Assembly: GCF_003977665.1 (NCBI RefSeq)
Contig: NZ_RYYV01000002.1
Location: 310,001 to 374,000, forward strand
DNA: 64,000 nt
Source of the DNA: Dyella choica
Lineage (GTDB): Bacteria > Pseudomonadota > Gammaproteobacteria > Xanthomonadales > Rhodanobacteraceae
Reading direction: 5' to 3'
Part shown: piece after piece, positions 40,334 to 49,115 of the stretch
How positions within the stretch are numbered: position 1 is the first letter of the stretch
Layout: each line of letters starts with the position of its first letter
The notes under the pieces: model-generated
Databases searched by the model: none
Seen by the model: the letters and a program-made list of their open reading frames with translations, nothing else
Told to the model about the DNA's origin: nothing
Position numbers and translations under genes: made by a program

Positions 40334-41823
40334 GGCCTCAGGCGGTGCTCGCGCAGATTTTGAGAGCATGGCTGATCGCAGGCGCGACGGCCATGGCTGC
40401 CTGCGCCAATACCGGCGGCATCAGGCCGCAGGCGCGCCTGCTCGATCCTGCCAAAATCGATCAGGGTCTCGCCATCAAGGGAGCCGAGACGAATGCCGCA
40501 TGGCCTGCGTCGAATTGGTGGCTGGCCTGGCAAGACCCACCATTGGATGCGCTGATCCACCAGGCCCTGGACGACCAACCCGATTTGCAGGCAGCTCAAG
40601 CGCGGGTCGACTTGCTGGTGGCGCAGGCCCGAGTTGCCGGCGCAACACAGTTCCCCCAACTGGGCGCACATTCCAATCTGGGGCGTGAACGTTATCCGCG
40701 CTACGCCACCCCCTCCCCTCCCGGAGGCTATGCGGTTTGGAGCAATAGCATCGGGGCCTCCCTCAGCTATGACCTGGACCTGTGGGGAGCCGACCGTGCG
40801 ACGTGGGAAGCTGCGCTGGATGCCGCACAGGCGTCGGTCGCCGATTTGCGCAATGTGCAGCTGACGCTGGAAACGGCCATCGTGCGCAGCTACATCGCAC
40901 TTTCATTGCAGAGGCAATGGAACGAGATCGATCGCGCCATCCTGGACCAGGCGTTGCGAGCCGAAGACATCGTAAAGCAACGCCTACAAGCCGGCTTGAG
41001 CAATCAACGGGAACTCAGCCAGGCCAGGACGCAGGTGGAGATCATTTCGGACGAGCTGGAGCAGACCAACCAGGAGGCGGAGCTGGCGCGCCACGAACTG
41101 GCCATCCTGGCCGGAGCCGGGCCTGGGTTCGGCGATACGCTTACGCCCAAGCCAGGAATGCTGGAGACCCGCGTAAAGCTGCCTCCCGCTTTGCCGGCTG
41201 AATGGATCGGGCATCGCCCCGACGTCGTGGCACAACGCTGGCGTGTCGAATCAGCTTCGAAGGGCATCAAGGTCGCACGGGCCGCGTTTTACCCCAACAT
41301 CGATTTGCTGGCGACTGCACAACTTGCGTCGGCTACACGCTTCGGCGGGTTCTTCAACTTTGCGGCCGACAATGCAGCCGGACATCGCTACGGCGTCGCG
41401 ATTTCGTTGCCGCTGTTTACCGGCGGCAGGCTGCAGGGACAATACGCAGCAGCTGTGGCGCGCTACGACGCAGCGGTGGACGACTACAACCATACTGTCC
41501 TCGCCGCGATGCAACAGGTTGCCGACCAGGTGACTTCGATCCAGTCCCTGGAGCAACAGGAGCAGCACGTGAGTCAAGCCGTACTGGAAGCGGAACAGGC
41601 GCATCGCCTGGCTGAGCGCGGATACCGCAGCGGCATCACCGAATTCATGGACGTGTTGGCTACGCAAACGACGTTGCTCCGTCAGCAGCAACAACTGGCT
41701 CAGATCAAAGCCCGGCATCTGGCGGCATGGGCGTTGCTGATGCAGGCACTGGGCGGCATGGAACGGAACATGGCCATGGCATCGCCTGACCTGCCACCGG
41801 AGGAGGCGAGCCGTGCGCGCTGA
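40330..41823 (+). CDS. Outer-membrane efflux lipoprotein (NodT/OprM family)
   Basis: A 497-residue protein with a lipoprotein signal (MAACAN, Cys near residue 22) and two long TolC-type repeats (LDALIHQALDDQPDLQAAQARVDLL; SLSYDLDLWGADRATWEAALDAAQAS; PPALPAEWIGHRPDVVAQRW; the second ending in EQAHRLAERGYRSGITEFMDVL). It forms the outer-membrane channel for the FUSC/HlyD pair. Overlaps both neighbours (4 bp before, 11 bp after). Confidence 0.92.
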   Translation: MRPQAVLAQILRAWLIAGATAMAACANTGGIRPQARLLDPAKIDQGLAIKGAETNAAWPASNWWLAWQDPPLDALIHQALDDQPDLQAAQARVDLLVAQARVAGATQFPQLGAHSNLGRERYPRYATPSPPGGYAVWSNSIGASLSYDLDLWGADRATWEAALDAAQASVADLRNVQLTLETAIVRSYIALSLQRQWNEIDRAILDQALRAEDIVKQRLQAGLSNQRELSQARTQVEIISDELEQTNQEAELARHELAILAGAGPGFGDTLTPKPGMLETRVKLPPALPAEWIGHRPDVVAQRWRVESASKGIKVARAAFYPNIDLLATAQLASATRFGGFFNFAADNAAGHRYGVAISLPLFTGGRLQGQYAAAVARYDAAVDDYNHTVLAAMQQVADQVTSIQSLEQQEQHVSQAVLEAEQAHRLAERGYRSGITEFMDVLATQTTLLRQQQQLAQIKARHLAAWALLMQALGGMERNMAMASPDLPPEEASRAR

Positions 41824-42019
41824 GCTTTCCTTCCATTCGCTGTTCATTCCTGCTCTGTTGCCGCTTTTTATCGCCAGCAGCCTGCTGTTCGTAGGGATCG
41901 ACCTGGCTCTGTCGCGACTGGGCTGCTACCGGCTGGTCTGGCATCCGGCCCTGTTTCGGGCGGCTCTTTTCTGCATCGTCTTTTGCGCAGGCAGTCTGCT
42001 CTTACGGCCCTGGCATTGA
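41813..42019 (+). CDS. DUF1656 small membrane protein (AaeX-like)
   Basis: A 68-residue protein of two hydrophobic helices (LFIPALLPLFIASSLLFVGIDLAL and LFRAALFCIVFCAGSLLL), matching the DUF1656 peptide that goes with AaeAB-type pumps. It overlaps the outer-membrane factor by 11 bases. Its role in the exporter is not known; it is constantly found in these operons, so assignment by context is strong. Confidence 0.88.
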   Translation: MRAELSFHSLFIPALLPLFIASSLLFVGIDLALSRLGCYRLVWHPALFRAALFCIVFCAGSLLLRPWH

Positions 42020-42040
42020 CGATACCTACGGAATCCATTC

Positions 42041-43003
42041 ATGACTGCGCACCCCCTGCTCCGCGTCGCCGCAACCCTGGCCACGCTCCTGATCGCAATC
42101 ACGCTGGGCCATTACCTGTGGCGCGACTACATGGAATCACCTTGGACCCGCGACGGCCGGGTCAAGGCCAATGTGATCAAGGTGGCATCCGATGTCTCGG
42201 GACTGGTGACGCAGGTTTTGGTCGCCGACAACCAGCATGTCCACAAGGGCGATACCTTGTTCGTCATCGATCCTGTGCGGTTCCGTGACGCGCTGCTTCA
42301 AGCCCAAGCGCAGGTAGCTCGGACGCAGGCGCAAATCGAGCAAGCCAAGGCCCAGCTGGAGCAGCGGCAATCGGAATGGAACATGCGAAAGGAACAGGCC
42401 TTGCGCCGCCAGGGGCTGGGCGGTGATGTAATTACGAACGAGGCACGCACGGACTACAACGAGCAGGCCCATCAAGCGTTGGCCGCCTATCATGCAGCCC
42501 AAGCTACGCTGCAAGCGGCCAATGCGGACAACCAGGCTGCCGTTGCGGCGCTGCAGACTGCGCAGCTCAACCTGGAACGCAGCCTCGTTCGCGCCCCGGC
42601 GGACGGATTCATCACCAATCTCAATCTTTATCCGGGCGACTATACGTCGGCAGGCGCAGCACGCATCGCGATGATCGACGAGCACTCCTTCTGGGTCTAT
42701 GGCTATTTCGAGGAAACCAAGCTGCCCGGCGTGCGCATCGGTGACCGCGCGCAAATAGAAATGATGGCGGGGCATCTGTCCCTGCAGGGACACGTCGAAA
42801 GCATCGCCAGCGGCATCACCGACCGCGACAATCCGGATGGCGCCAACTTGCTGGCTGACGTGAATCCGATCTTTACCTGGGTCCGGCTGGCCCAGCGTGT
42901 CCCGGTTCGCATTGCACTGGATGGCGTACCTGAAGGGCTTCATCTGGCAGCAGGTATGACCTGCACCGTCATTCTGCATCCCGCCTCGAAGCATTCGTCT
43001 TGA
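42041..43003 (+). CDS. HlyD-family periplasmic adaptor (AaeA-like)
   Basis: A 320-residue adaptor: N-terminal membrane anchor (VAATLATLLIAITLGHYLW), the biotinyl-lipoyl segment DGRVKANVIKVASDVSGLVTQVLVADNQHVHKGDTLFVIDP, a coiled-coil hairpin (about 90-180, rich in Gln/Ala), and the barrel with VRAPADGFITNLNLYPGDY. It connects the FUSC pump to the outer-membrane channel. Begins 21 bp after DUF1656; the whole unit likely exports hydroxylated aromatic acids such as p-hydroxybenzoate, by analogy with E. coli AaeAB. Confidence 0.92.
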   Translation: MTAHPLLRVAATLATLLIAITLGHYLWRDYMESPWTRDGRVKANVIKVASDVSGLVTQVLVADNQHVHKGDTLFVIDPVRFRDALLQAQAQVARTQAQIEQAKAQLEQRQSEWNMRKEQALRRQGLGGDVITNEARTDYNEQAHQALAAYHAAQATLQAANADNQAAVAALQTAQLNLERSLVRAPADGFITNLNLYPGDYTSAGAARIAMIDEHSFWVYGYFEETKLPGVRIGDRAQIEMMAGHLSLQGHVESIASGITDRDNPDGANLLADVNPIFTWVRLAQRVPVRIALDGVPEGLHLAAGMTCTVILHPASKHSS

Positions 43004-43022
43004 GGCGAACGGATCATTCCCG

Positions 43023-44147
43023 ATGACCACAGCCCAGGAATTCGACGAACTTCACGCCGCGGCCCGTTGCGCCTTGGAATCGCCCCTTGCAAGGCGGGCA
43101 GCCATCGCAACCATCACCCGCACCCGCGGATCGACCTTTCGCCGCGCCGGCACGAGCATGCTGGTGGATGAAGACGGCCGCGTCGTTTGTGCGCTGGCCG
43201 GCGGTTGCCCGCAACGCGATCTGCTCGTCCGGGCCGAAAGGGTGATGGCGAGCAAACAGGCGGATCTCGTCCACTACAACAAGGACAGCAATCTGGACCT
43301 GATGATGGAGGTGGGATGCGGCGGCGAGCTGGAGGTGCTGATCGAACCTTTGACGCAGCGCGACGATATCCGCTTTCTTGCCGAGATCCAGCAGGTGCGC
43401 GCATCCCGTTCCAGCGGCGTCATGGCTACCATCTTCACCCATGACGGCACGCCGATCGTGCCAAGACCCTGCCGCTTGATATGGAGCAGTGATCGACTGG
43501 TCTGGCGCGATGCTTTGCCGAGCAGGCATCTTGATCCCGTCATCGAGCAAATCGCTGTTGTCGAATCATCGCGCACTGCAGTGCACGAAATTTCCACCCC
43601 CGACGGCCGTTTCGACGTCCTGCTGCAGCCGCTGGTTCCACAGCATCGATTGGCCATCATCGGCGTCAACGACGAATCCATCCTGCTGGCCAGGCTCGCC
43701 CGCCAGCTGGGCTGGGAGGCCATGCTCGTCGACCACTTGCCCGAACCGCATGATGATCACCTCATTCCCGACAACATCCAGCGGCTGTTTGCCGTTCCGG
43801 AAGGGCTATCTTCGATGCTCAGGCCGGACAGGTTTACTTCAGTGGTATTGATGACGCACGCCATCGAACGCGACATCGCCTATTTGCAAGCGCTCGCGCA
43901 TGAACCCCTGTGCTACCTGGGGGCCCTGGGTTCGCGCCAGCGTGCCGAACGCATGCGCTCTGCCGTCCCCGCAGCGGCAGAGCGCCTGAAGGCGCCGGCC
44001 GGCCTGGACATTGGCTCGGAAACACCGCTGGAAATCGCCATGGCCATTGCCAGCGAAATCATCGCCACGCTCAACGCGCGCAAGGGCGGCAGCTTGGCCA
44101 GTTCGCAGGGGGAGATTCACACTACGTCCCCTGCTTTGCCGGCCTGA
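43023..44147 (+). CDS. XdhC-family molybdenum hydroxylase maturation factor
   Basis: A 374-residue protein of XdhC/CoxI type: IATITRTRGSTFRRAGTSMLVDEDG and the VCALAGGCPQRDLL segment, VGCGGELEVLIEPL, a Rossmann part (RLAIIGVNDESILLARLARQLG), VLMTHAIERDIAYLQAL, YLGALGSRQRAERM and DIGSETPLEIAMAIASEIIA. XdhC binds and sulfurates molybdenum cofactor before insertion. It follows the efflux adaptor by only 19 bp, yet its expected client (44149-48163) lies on the opposite strand, converging with a one-base gap between stop codons. Confidence 0.9.
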   Translation: MTTAQEFDELHAAARCALESPLARRAAIATITRTRGSTFRRAGTSMLVDEDGRVVCALAGGCPQRDLLVRAERVMASKQADLVHYNKDSNLDLMMEVGCGGELEVLIEPLTQRDDIRFLAEIQQVRASRSSGVMATIFTHDGTPIVPRPCRLIWSSDRLVWRDALPSRHLDPVIEQIAVVESSRTAVHEISTPDGRFDVLLQPLVPQHRLAIIGVNDESILLARLARQLGWEAMLVDHLPEPHDDHLIPDNIQRLFAVPEGLSSMLRPDRFTSVVLMTHAIERDIAYLQALAHEPLCYLGALGSRQRAERMRSAVPAAAERLKAPAGLDIGSETPLEIAMAIASEIIATLNARKGGSLASSQGEIHTTSPALPA

Positions 44148-44148
44148 A

Positions 44149-46389
44149 TCACCCGGCAAAAGGCGGATAACGCATCAAAGGCAGACGATGCGATCGCACG
44201 CCGGTTGCACGCGCCATGGCATTGACCAGCGCGGCGGCAGTGGGAGCCTGTGCGATTTCCGCAGCCCCGAGAAACGAATCGCCCGGTTGGTCGATGAGAA
44301 AGGTCTCGATGACGGCAGGAACCTGGTTGAACCTGAGAATGGGGTACGTGGCCCAATCGACGCTCTTCACGCCGTCCTTGTCGAACAGCACCTCTTCGTG
44401 CAGCGTCCAGCTGATCGACTGCACGATGCCGCCCTCAAGCTGGTTGCGCAAGCCATCGGGGTTGACGACCTGCCCGCAGTCGGCCACCGCGACTATGTGC
44501 GGAAAACGCACCTCCCGGGTTTCCTCGTCGAAGTGCAGTTCCATCGCCACCGCACAGTAGCCCATGATGTTCTTGTAGCGGGAAAAGGCAAAGCCCACAC
44601 CGCTGCCCCGCGGAAGGTTTCGCAGGCGCGCGGCCCAGTCGAATTGGTCCCTGGCAAGGGCAATGACGGCTTTCGCCCGCGGATCCTCCAGATGTTGCAG
44701 GCGAAAGTCGGTAGCATCTTTGCCGGCAGCCGCGGCAAATTCGTCCATCGCGCTTTCCATCGCCACCACGTTCACGTGGGCCCCCAGCGAGCGCTGGGCC
44801 GAGGTACGGAACGGCATCTGCGTGACGAAATGCATGGTGACCTTGAGGCCGGGAATCCGGTACGGCGGAATCGCATTGCGGTCGGCATCACCTTCCGGTT
44901 GCGGAATGGGCACGGAGGGCGCCGGCACCATCGGCTTGGCCAATAGCCAGGTCGGCATCAATCGTCCGGGATTGGTGATGCGTTCGTTGTGCGCTGTGCT
45001 CCACAGTTCGTAGCGCCAATTGGCCAGGCGCCCGGAGGAGTCGAGCGAAGCATCCAGTTCGGTGACCATCGCCGCGCCGAACGGCTCCCACATCTGTTCC
45101 TGATCGCGCATCCACTGCACTCGAACCGGCCTGCCGGGGACATGCGCCGCGATGAGGGCAGCATCTGCCGCGGCATCATCCGCGCCATTGTGCCCGTAGC
45201 AACCCGCGCCTTCCACATGGATGCAGCGCACTTTTTCAATCGGCATATCGAGCATGCCCGCCAGACCGGCGCGCAAGGGAAAGACGCCTTGCGTATGCGT
45301 CCACACCGTAAGCGTATCGCCGTCCAGATGGGCAATAGCACAGGACGGCCCGATCGAGCCGTGTTGCAGATACTGCTTGGTGGTCGTTGCCTTCACGCGT
45401 GGCCCGGTCGCATCCACCACCATCGGCTGATCGGCGTCGAGGAAATCCTGATGCGGAAGCTCCTTCAGGACCTGGTGCAGCTCGTCCGGCGTAAACCATG
45501 TGCGTGTGGGGTGCCACTTCGCGCTCTGTTGCAAATCACGCATCGCCAGGATGGCCTGCCATTCGCTGCTTGCGGCCACCGCGAGGTAATTTCCGTCTCG
45601 AACCACCGCAACAACACCGGGCATCCTGCGCGTGCCGTCGATGTCAGCTTCTTCGAGCACCGCGCCCCGGCTTGGAGGACGAACAACCCTTGCGTGCAGC
45701 ATGCCGGGCAGCCGCATGTCCTGCACGTAGGCAGGCCCGCCGGTGACTTTGGCGGGAATATCGACGCGAGGAATGGACTTGCCGATATAGCGGTACCGGG
45801 CAGGATCGCTGGGCGGCGAAACAGGGTCGGCATACCGGTGAAGATTGATCCCTTCAACCGCCTGCGCGTAAGTCAGTGTGCGGCCGTCCTGCGCGACGAT
45901 CGTGCCGTCTTTCAAAGACAGCCGTTCCGCGCTTGTCCCCAGCTTTTTTGCGGCAGCGTCCAGCAGCATTTTCCTTACTTGCGCGGAGGCGTTATAAATC
46001 GCCGTGCCGCCATCGGCCATGGTATGACTGCCTGCGGTATAGCCTTCGTTCGGGGTCAATCCCGTATCGGCGGTAACGAAATGAACCGCCTGCAGAGGAA
46101 CCGCCAGCTGATCGGCTGCAATCTGCCAAAGCGCCGTGCGAACGCCGGTGCCCAGCTCCACCTTGCCGCTATAGACGCTGATTCCCTGCGCGTCGATGCG
46201 GATCCACGCGTCCAGCATCGGGTTGGACTTGAGGCTGCCGGGCAGGTTGGGGGCGAGGATCTCGGTGCCCAGGGTGTCCTTCTTGGCAAAAAGCCGGCTC
46301 GGCGCGAACAGCGCAAAGGATACGACCAGCACCCCTGTCCGCAGGAACGACCGGCGGCTTTCATCCACGGATTCGTCCGGCAGCTTCAT
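44149..46389 (-). CDS. Molybdopterin-binding subunit, xanthine dehydrogenase/aldehyde oxidase family
   Basis: ATG 46389 gives 746 residues and overlaps the 2Fe-2S gene by ATGA. It begins with a twin-arginine signal (SRRSFLRTGVLVVSFALFAPSRLFA), so the enzyme is exported folded. Mo-binding landmarks include HVEGAGCYGHNGADDAAADAA and SLGAHVNVVAMESAMDEFAAAAGKDA and a C-terminal GSGVGFAFSRYKN. With cytochrome c and 2Fe-2S partners it matches isoquinoline-1-oxidoreductase/nicotinate-dehydrogenase-like hydroxylases that insert oxygen from water into heterocycles or aldehydes. Substrate not assignable. Confidence 0.92.
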   Translation of the reverse strand: MKLPDESVDESRRSFLRTGVLVVSFALFAPSRLFAKKDTLGTEILAPNLPGSLKSNPMLDAWIRIDAQGISVYSGKVELGTGVRTALWQIAADQLAVPLQAVHFVTADTGLTPNEGYTAGSHTMADGGTAIYNASAQVRKMLLDAAAKKLGTSAERLSLKDGTIVAQDGRTLTYAQAVEGINLHRYADPVSPPSDPARYRYIGKSIPRVDIPAKVTGGPAYVQDMRLPGMLHARVVRPPSRGAVLEEADIDGTRRMPGVVAVVRDGNYLAVAASSEWQAILAMRDLQQSAKWHPTRTWFTPDELHQVLKELPHQDFLDADQPMVVDATGPRVKATTTKQYLQHGSIGPSCAIAHLDGDTLTVWTHTQGVFPLRAGLAGMLDMPIEKVRCIHVEGAGCYGHNGADDAAADAALIAAHVPGRPVRVQWMRDQEQMWEPFGAAMVTELDASLDSSGRLANWRYELWSTAHNERITNPGRLMPTWLLAKPMVPAPSVPIPQPEGDADRNAIPPYRIPGLKVTMHFVTQMPFRTSAQRSLGAHVNVVAMESAMDEFAAAAGKDATDFRLQHLEDPRAKAVIALARDQFDWAARLRNLPRGSGVGFAFSRYKNIMGYCAVAMELHFDEETREVRFPHIVAVADCGQVVNPDGLRNQLEGGIVQSISWTLHEEVLFDKDGVKSVDWATYPILRFNQVPAVIETFLIDQPGDSFLGAAEIAQAPTAAALVNAMARATGVRSHRLPLMRYPPFAG

Positions 46390-46874
46390 GCGCCTTGCAC
46401 CTTTTGTCGTGGGGTGATCCGGCCGGATGCCGCCGCGCTGCGAATGGCCGCCAAAATGCGCATATGCGTGCCGCATCGACAAAGGTTCGGGTTCATATGG
46501 GCGCGAATTTGCGCTTCGGTAGGCTGCGCGATCTCTTCCAGCAGCGCTTGCGCGCGCATGATCATGCCGGCAATGCAATAGCCGCATTGCACGGCCTGGT
46601 GGTCGATGAAGGCCTGCTGCAGCGGCCCGGGCGATTCGGCCGTGCCCAGGCCTTCCACCGTCCTGACATCGCGATCACCCACCGAAGCAATCGGATACAG
46701 GCAGGAAAACACCGTGCGATCGCCCACGATCACCGTGCACGCACCACACTGCCCCATGCCGCAGCCGAACTTGGCTGCATTCATTTGCAACTCGTTGCGC
46801 AGCACATAAAGCAGCGGAGTGTCAGGCGTTACATCGACCTGATGCAGCTTGCCGTTCACCGTCAGGTTGATCAT
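46386..46874 (-). CDS. (2Fe-2S)-binding subunit of the hydroxylase
   Basis: A 162-residue protein with all eight cluster cysteines: a plant-type ferredoxin set (GCGMGQCGACTVIV and the later FSCLYP) and the second cluster set (VQCGYCIAGM, LCRCGTHMRI). It passes electrons from the Mo centre toward the cytochrome. It has no signal peptide and would be exported together with the Tat-tagged Mo subunit. Its ends overlap both operon neighbours by four bases, the usual sign of fixed stoichiometry. Confidence 0.95.
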   Translation of the reverse strand: MINLTVNGKLHQVDVTPDTPLLYVLRNELQMNAAKFGCGMGQCGACTVIVGDRTVFSCLYPIASVGDRDVRTVEGLGTAESPGPLQQAFIDHQAVQCGYCIAGMIMRAQALLEEIAQPTEAQIRAHMNPNLCRCGTHMRILAAIRSAAASGRITPRQKVQGA

Positions 46875-48163
46875 GGCGAGGATTCCTTACGCAGATTGGC
46901 CACGGTCTTGTTTACGTCCGGCCATGCAGGACGCCCTGCTGCGGACACGCGCAAATAGGTCACGACGTCGGCGATTTGCGCATCGGTCAGAACGTCGGCG
47001 AACGCGGGCATGTAGGTGGTGACACCGGGTTCGGACGGCCACGGCAGGCCTTGCAGTACGGTCAATACCGCGTTGTGCTCCGAACTGCCATTGAACGCAG
47101 AACTGAGAGCGAGGGGTGGCCGCTGCTCATAGGCGGACATCGCCGATCCCGAGCCATGGCACGTCGCACAAGCTGCTTCAAAAACGGTTTTCCCATTGCT
47201 CACATGGTTGGCCAGCGCTGCGCTCGCCTCAGGCTGAGCGGCTGCGTTGTGAACGGCCTTGTTCTGAATGGAAAACAAGTAGGCAGCGATGGCTTCGACG
47301 TCTTCCCGCGGAACCCGCGACAGGTTCTCAACGACCGGCCGCATCGGACCTGCCGCGGCACCATGCTCGGTGGCGAGCCCGGTGCTCAGATAGGCAACCA
47401 ATTGCTCCTGTGTCCATGGCTGGGGTGCCCCGAGCAATGCATCGAGCGGTGGCGCACTCCATCCGTCCACTTCGCCTCCGCCCAGATAGTCGCCGCCCTT
47501 TTCACCGCCGATCAGGTTCAACGGCGTATGGCAGGAAGAGCAATGCCCGAGTCCTTCGACCAGGTAGCGCCCTCGCTCGACCGGGGAGGCGCCCATGGAT
47601 GGACGCGGCCCTTCATGCACATAGAGCAGATTCCAGAATGCCAGCATGGGCCGGAATCGCAGGGGAAGCAGCAGCTCGTTGGAGCGCGCCGGCGCGTGGA
47701 CCGCCCCCCTCGTCATCAGGAACGCGTAGAGCGCTTTCAGATCGTCATCGGTGACATGGGTGTAATGGATGTACGGAAAGGCGGGATAAAGCAATTGCCC
47801 ATCGCGAGCGACGCCCTCGCGCATGGCACGACGGAACGCCTGCAGCGACCAGTTGCCGATGCCAGTCTCGCGGTCGGGTGTGATGTTGGTGGTATAGAGG
47901 GTGCCAAACGGTGTCCTGAGCGGAAGCCCGCCCGCATAACGGGCGCCGGCGGGGCCGGTATGGCACACCACACAGTCCCCCAGCTCAGCTATCCGCTGCC
48001 CCTGCGACACCACACCGGCAGTAAGGGGAACATCCGGCTGACTCACCGGCGCCATGGCGGGGTGCCATGCCAGCGCGAAGTACAGGATGGCGCCAAGTAC
48101 GACGATGCCGGCACTGGCTCCCGCGATTCTTCGTTTCGAGAACATCGACGCCATGCTCTTCAC
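46871..48163 (-). CDS. Membrane-anchored tri-haem cytochrome c
   Basis: A 430-residue protein with an N-terminal anchor (ASAGIVVLGAILYFALAW) and three haem c sites: CVVCH near residue 65, CSSCH near 209 and CATCH near 334. This matches the cytochrome subunit of alcohol/aldehyde dehydrogenases and of periplasmic molybdenum hydroxylases, handing electrons to the respiratory chain. It is first in its operon, unusual as in many systems the 2Fe-2S gene leads. Start 48163 or the in-frame ATGs at 48154 and 48145 are possible. Confidence 0.92.
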   Translation of the reverse strand: MKSMASMFSKRRIAGASAGIVVLGAILYFALAWHPAMAPVSQPDVPLTAGVVSQGQRIAELGDCVVCHTGPAGARYAGGLPLRTPFGTLYTTNITPDRETGIGNWSLQAFRRAMREGVARDGQLLYPAFPYIHYTHVTDDDLKALYAFLMTRGAVHAPARSNELLLPLRFRPMLAFWNLLYVHEGPRPSMGASPVERGRYLVEGLGHCSSCHTPLNLIGGEKGGDYLGGGEVDGWSAPPLDALLGAPQPWTQEQLVAYLSTGLATEHGAAAGPMRPVVENLSRVPREDVEAIAAYLFSIQNKAVHNAAAQPEASAALANHVSNGKTVFEAACATCHGSGSAMSAYEQRPPLALSSAFNGSSEHNAVLTVLQGLPWPSEPGVTTYMPAFADVLTDAQIADVVTYLRVSAAGRPAWPDVNKTVANLRKESSP

Positions 48164-48359
48164 CTGGTTCTGGACGCAGTCGCGGGTAACCGTTCTGGAG
48201 TTCCCGCGTCGGATAGCGAGCAGCGCGGGCGGTTACACGCAGAATGGACGCTGCGCGCTCGCGTCATGTTAGGTCCGCGAAGGAGGAGCGTCCTCCCTCA
48301 TATTTGGTATCGGATGGAACAGCACCCCGCAGTAGGCACCCAAGCGGGCGAAGCTGGCT

Positions 48360-49010
48360 TTACGGCTCGACCGCTCCGGCGGCTTCGATCGCTTCGCGTA
48401 ATACGTCGGCAGGCTGCGCTCCGGAGATGCCGATGTCGCCAATGCGAATGCTCGGCACGGAACGCACTCCGTCGGCCATCGCCTGCCGTTGCGCGCGAAC
48501 CACCTCGTGCTCTCCAGCGTTCGCCTGCAAGTAATGACGCGCTTGCTCGCCGTTGAAGCCGGTCTCGATCGCCAACTCCACCAGCACTTCCAGCGAACCT
48601 ATATCCCGGCCTTCCGAAAAATAGGCGGCGAAGATCGCCTCGTACAAGGCGTCCACCTGCCTGCTTTCGCCATGCTCTTTCGCATAGGCCATCAGCTGGT
48701 GGGCAAGGCGTGTGTTGGGCGTCAGCGCCACGCGGTCGTAGTGAAAGTCCAGGCCGACCAAGCACCCGGCCTGCGTGACCTGGGCATCCATCAGCAGCGA
48801 CCGATCCCAGCTGCCGAATTTGGCAGTACGGTATTGCTTACGGCTGGTTCCGGACTTGGGCATATGCGGATTGAGTTCGTAGGGAACATAGGCCGTGTTG
48901 ATCGCTCCGTCGGCGCCGGCCTTTTCAATCGCCATGCGCAGGTGGCGATGGGCTATCCAGCACCAAGGACAGATAAAGTCATAAGTGACGTCAACCTTGA
49001 TGGAGTGCAT
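48360..49010 (-). CDS. DsbA-family oxidoreductase (FrnE-like)
   Basis: AAGGAT precedes ATG 49010, giving 216 residues. A thioredoxin fold with the active site CPWC in VTYDFICPWCWIAHRHL, an inserted helical domain, and the cis-Pro loop GVRSVPSIRIG. There is no signal peptide, so this is the cytoplasmic FrnE/2-hydroxychromene-isomerase-like branch, linked to polyketide chemistry or oxidative stress. Divergent from the LysR gene at 49116, its likely regulator. A longer upstream frame on this strand is antisense to the LysR gene. Confidence 0.88.
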   Translation of the reverse strand: MHSIKVDVTYDFICPWCWIAHRHLRMAIEKAGADGAINTAYVPYELNPHMPKSGTSRKQYRTAKFGSWDRSLLMDAQVTQAGCLVGLDFHYDRVALTPNTRLAHQLMAYAKEHGESRQVDALYEAIFAAYFSEGRDIGSLEVLVELAIETGFNGEQARHYLQANAGEHEVVRAQRQAMADGVRSVPSIRIGDIGISGAQPADVLREAIEAAGAVEP

Positions 49011-49080
49011 GCGGGTATCCTTGAAATGAAGATGACGCCAGCCTAGTCGTCCCGCCGCTACCGTTGAATACGGAAAAAAT

Positions 49081-49106
49081 GCAAGACTTCGTTGCTTTTC
49101 CCGCAA
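49081..49106. promoter_or_regulatory. Tandem GCAA/TTGC repeats, possible LysR site
   Basis: GCAA-N7-TTGC (49081-49095) and TTGC-N7-GCAA (49092-49106) overlap just before the LysR start, in the space shared with the divergent FrnE-like gene. Half-site spacing of T-N11-A type fits LysR binding, but four-base arms are weak evidence. Confidence 0.35.
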
Positions 49107-49115
49107 AAGGCACCC

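Noticed and set aside
44989-46581. 530-codon plus-strand open frame
   Set aside because: Antisense to the molybdopterin subunit; Arg/His/Gln-rich translation without any family motif.
46976-48556. 526-codon plus-strand open frame
   Set aside because: Antisense to the tri-haem cytochrome gene, whose three CxxCH sites are intact.
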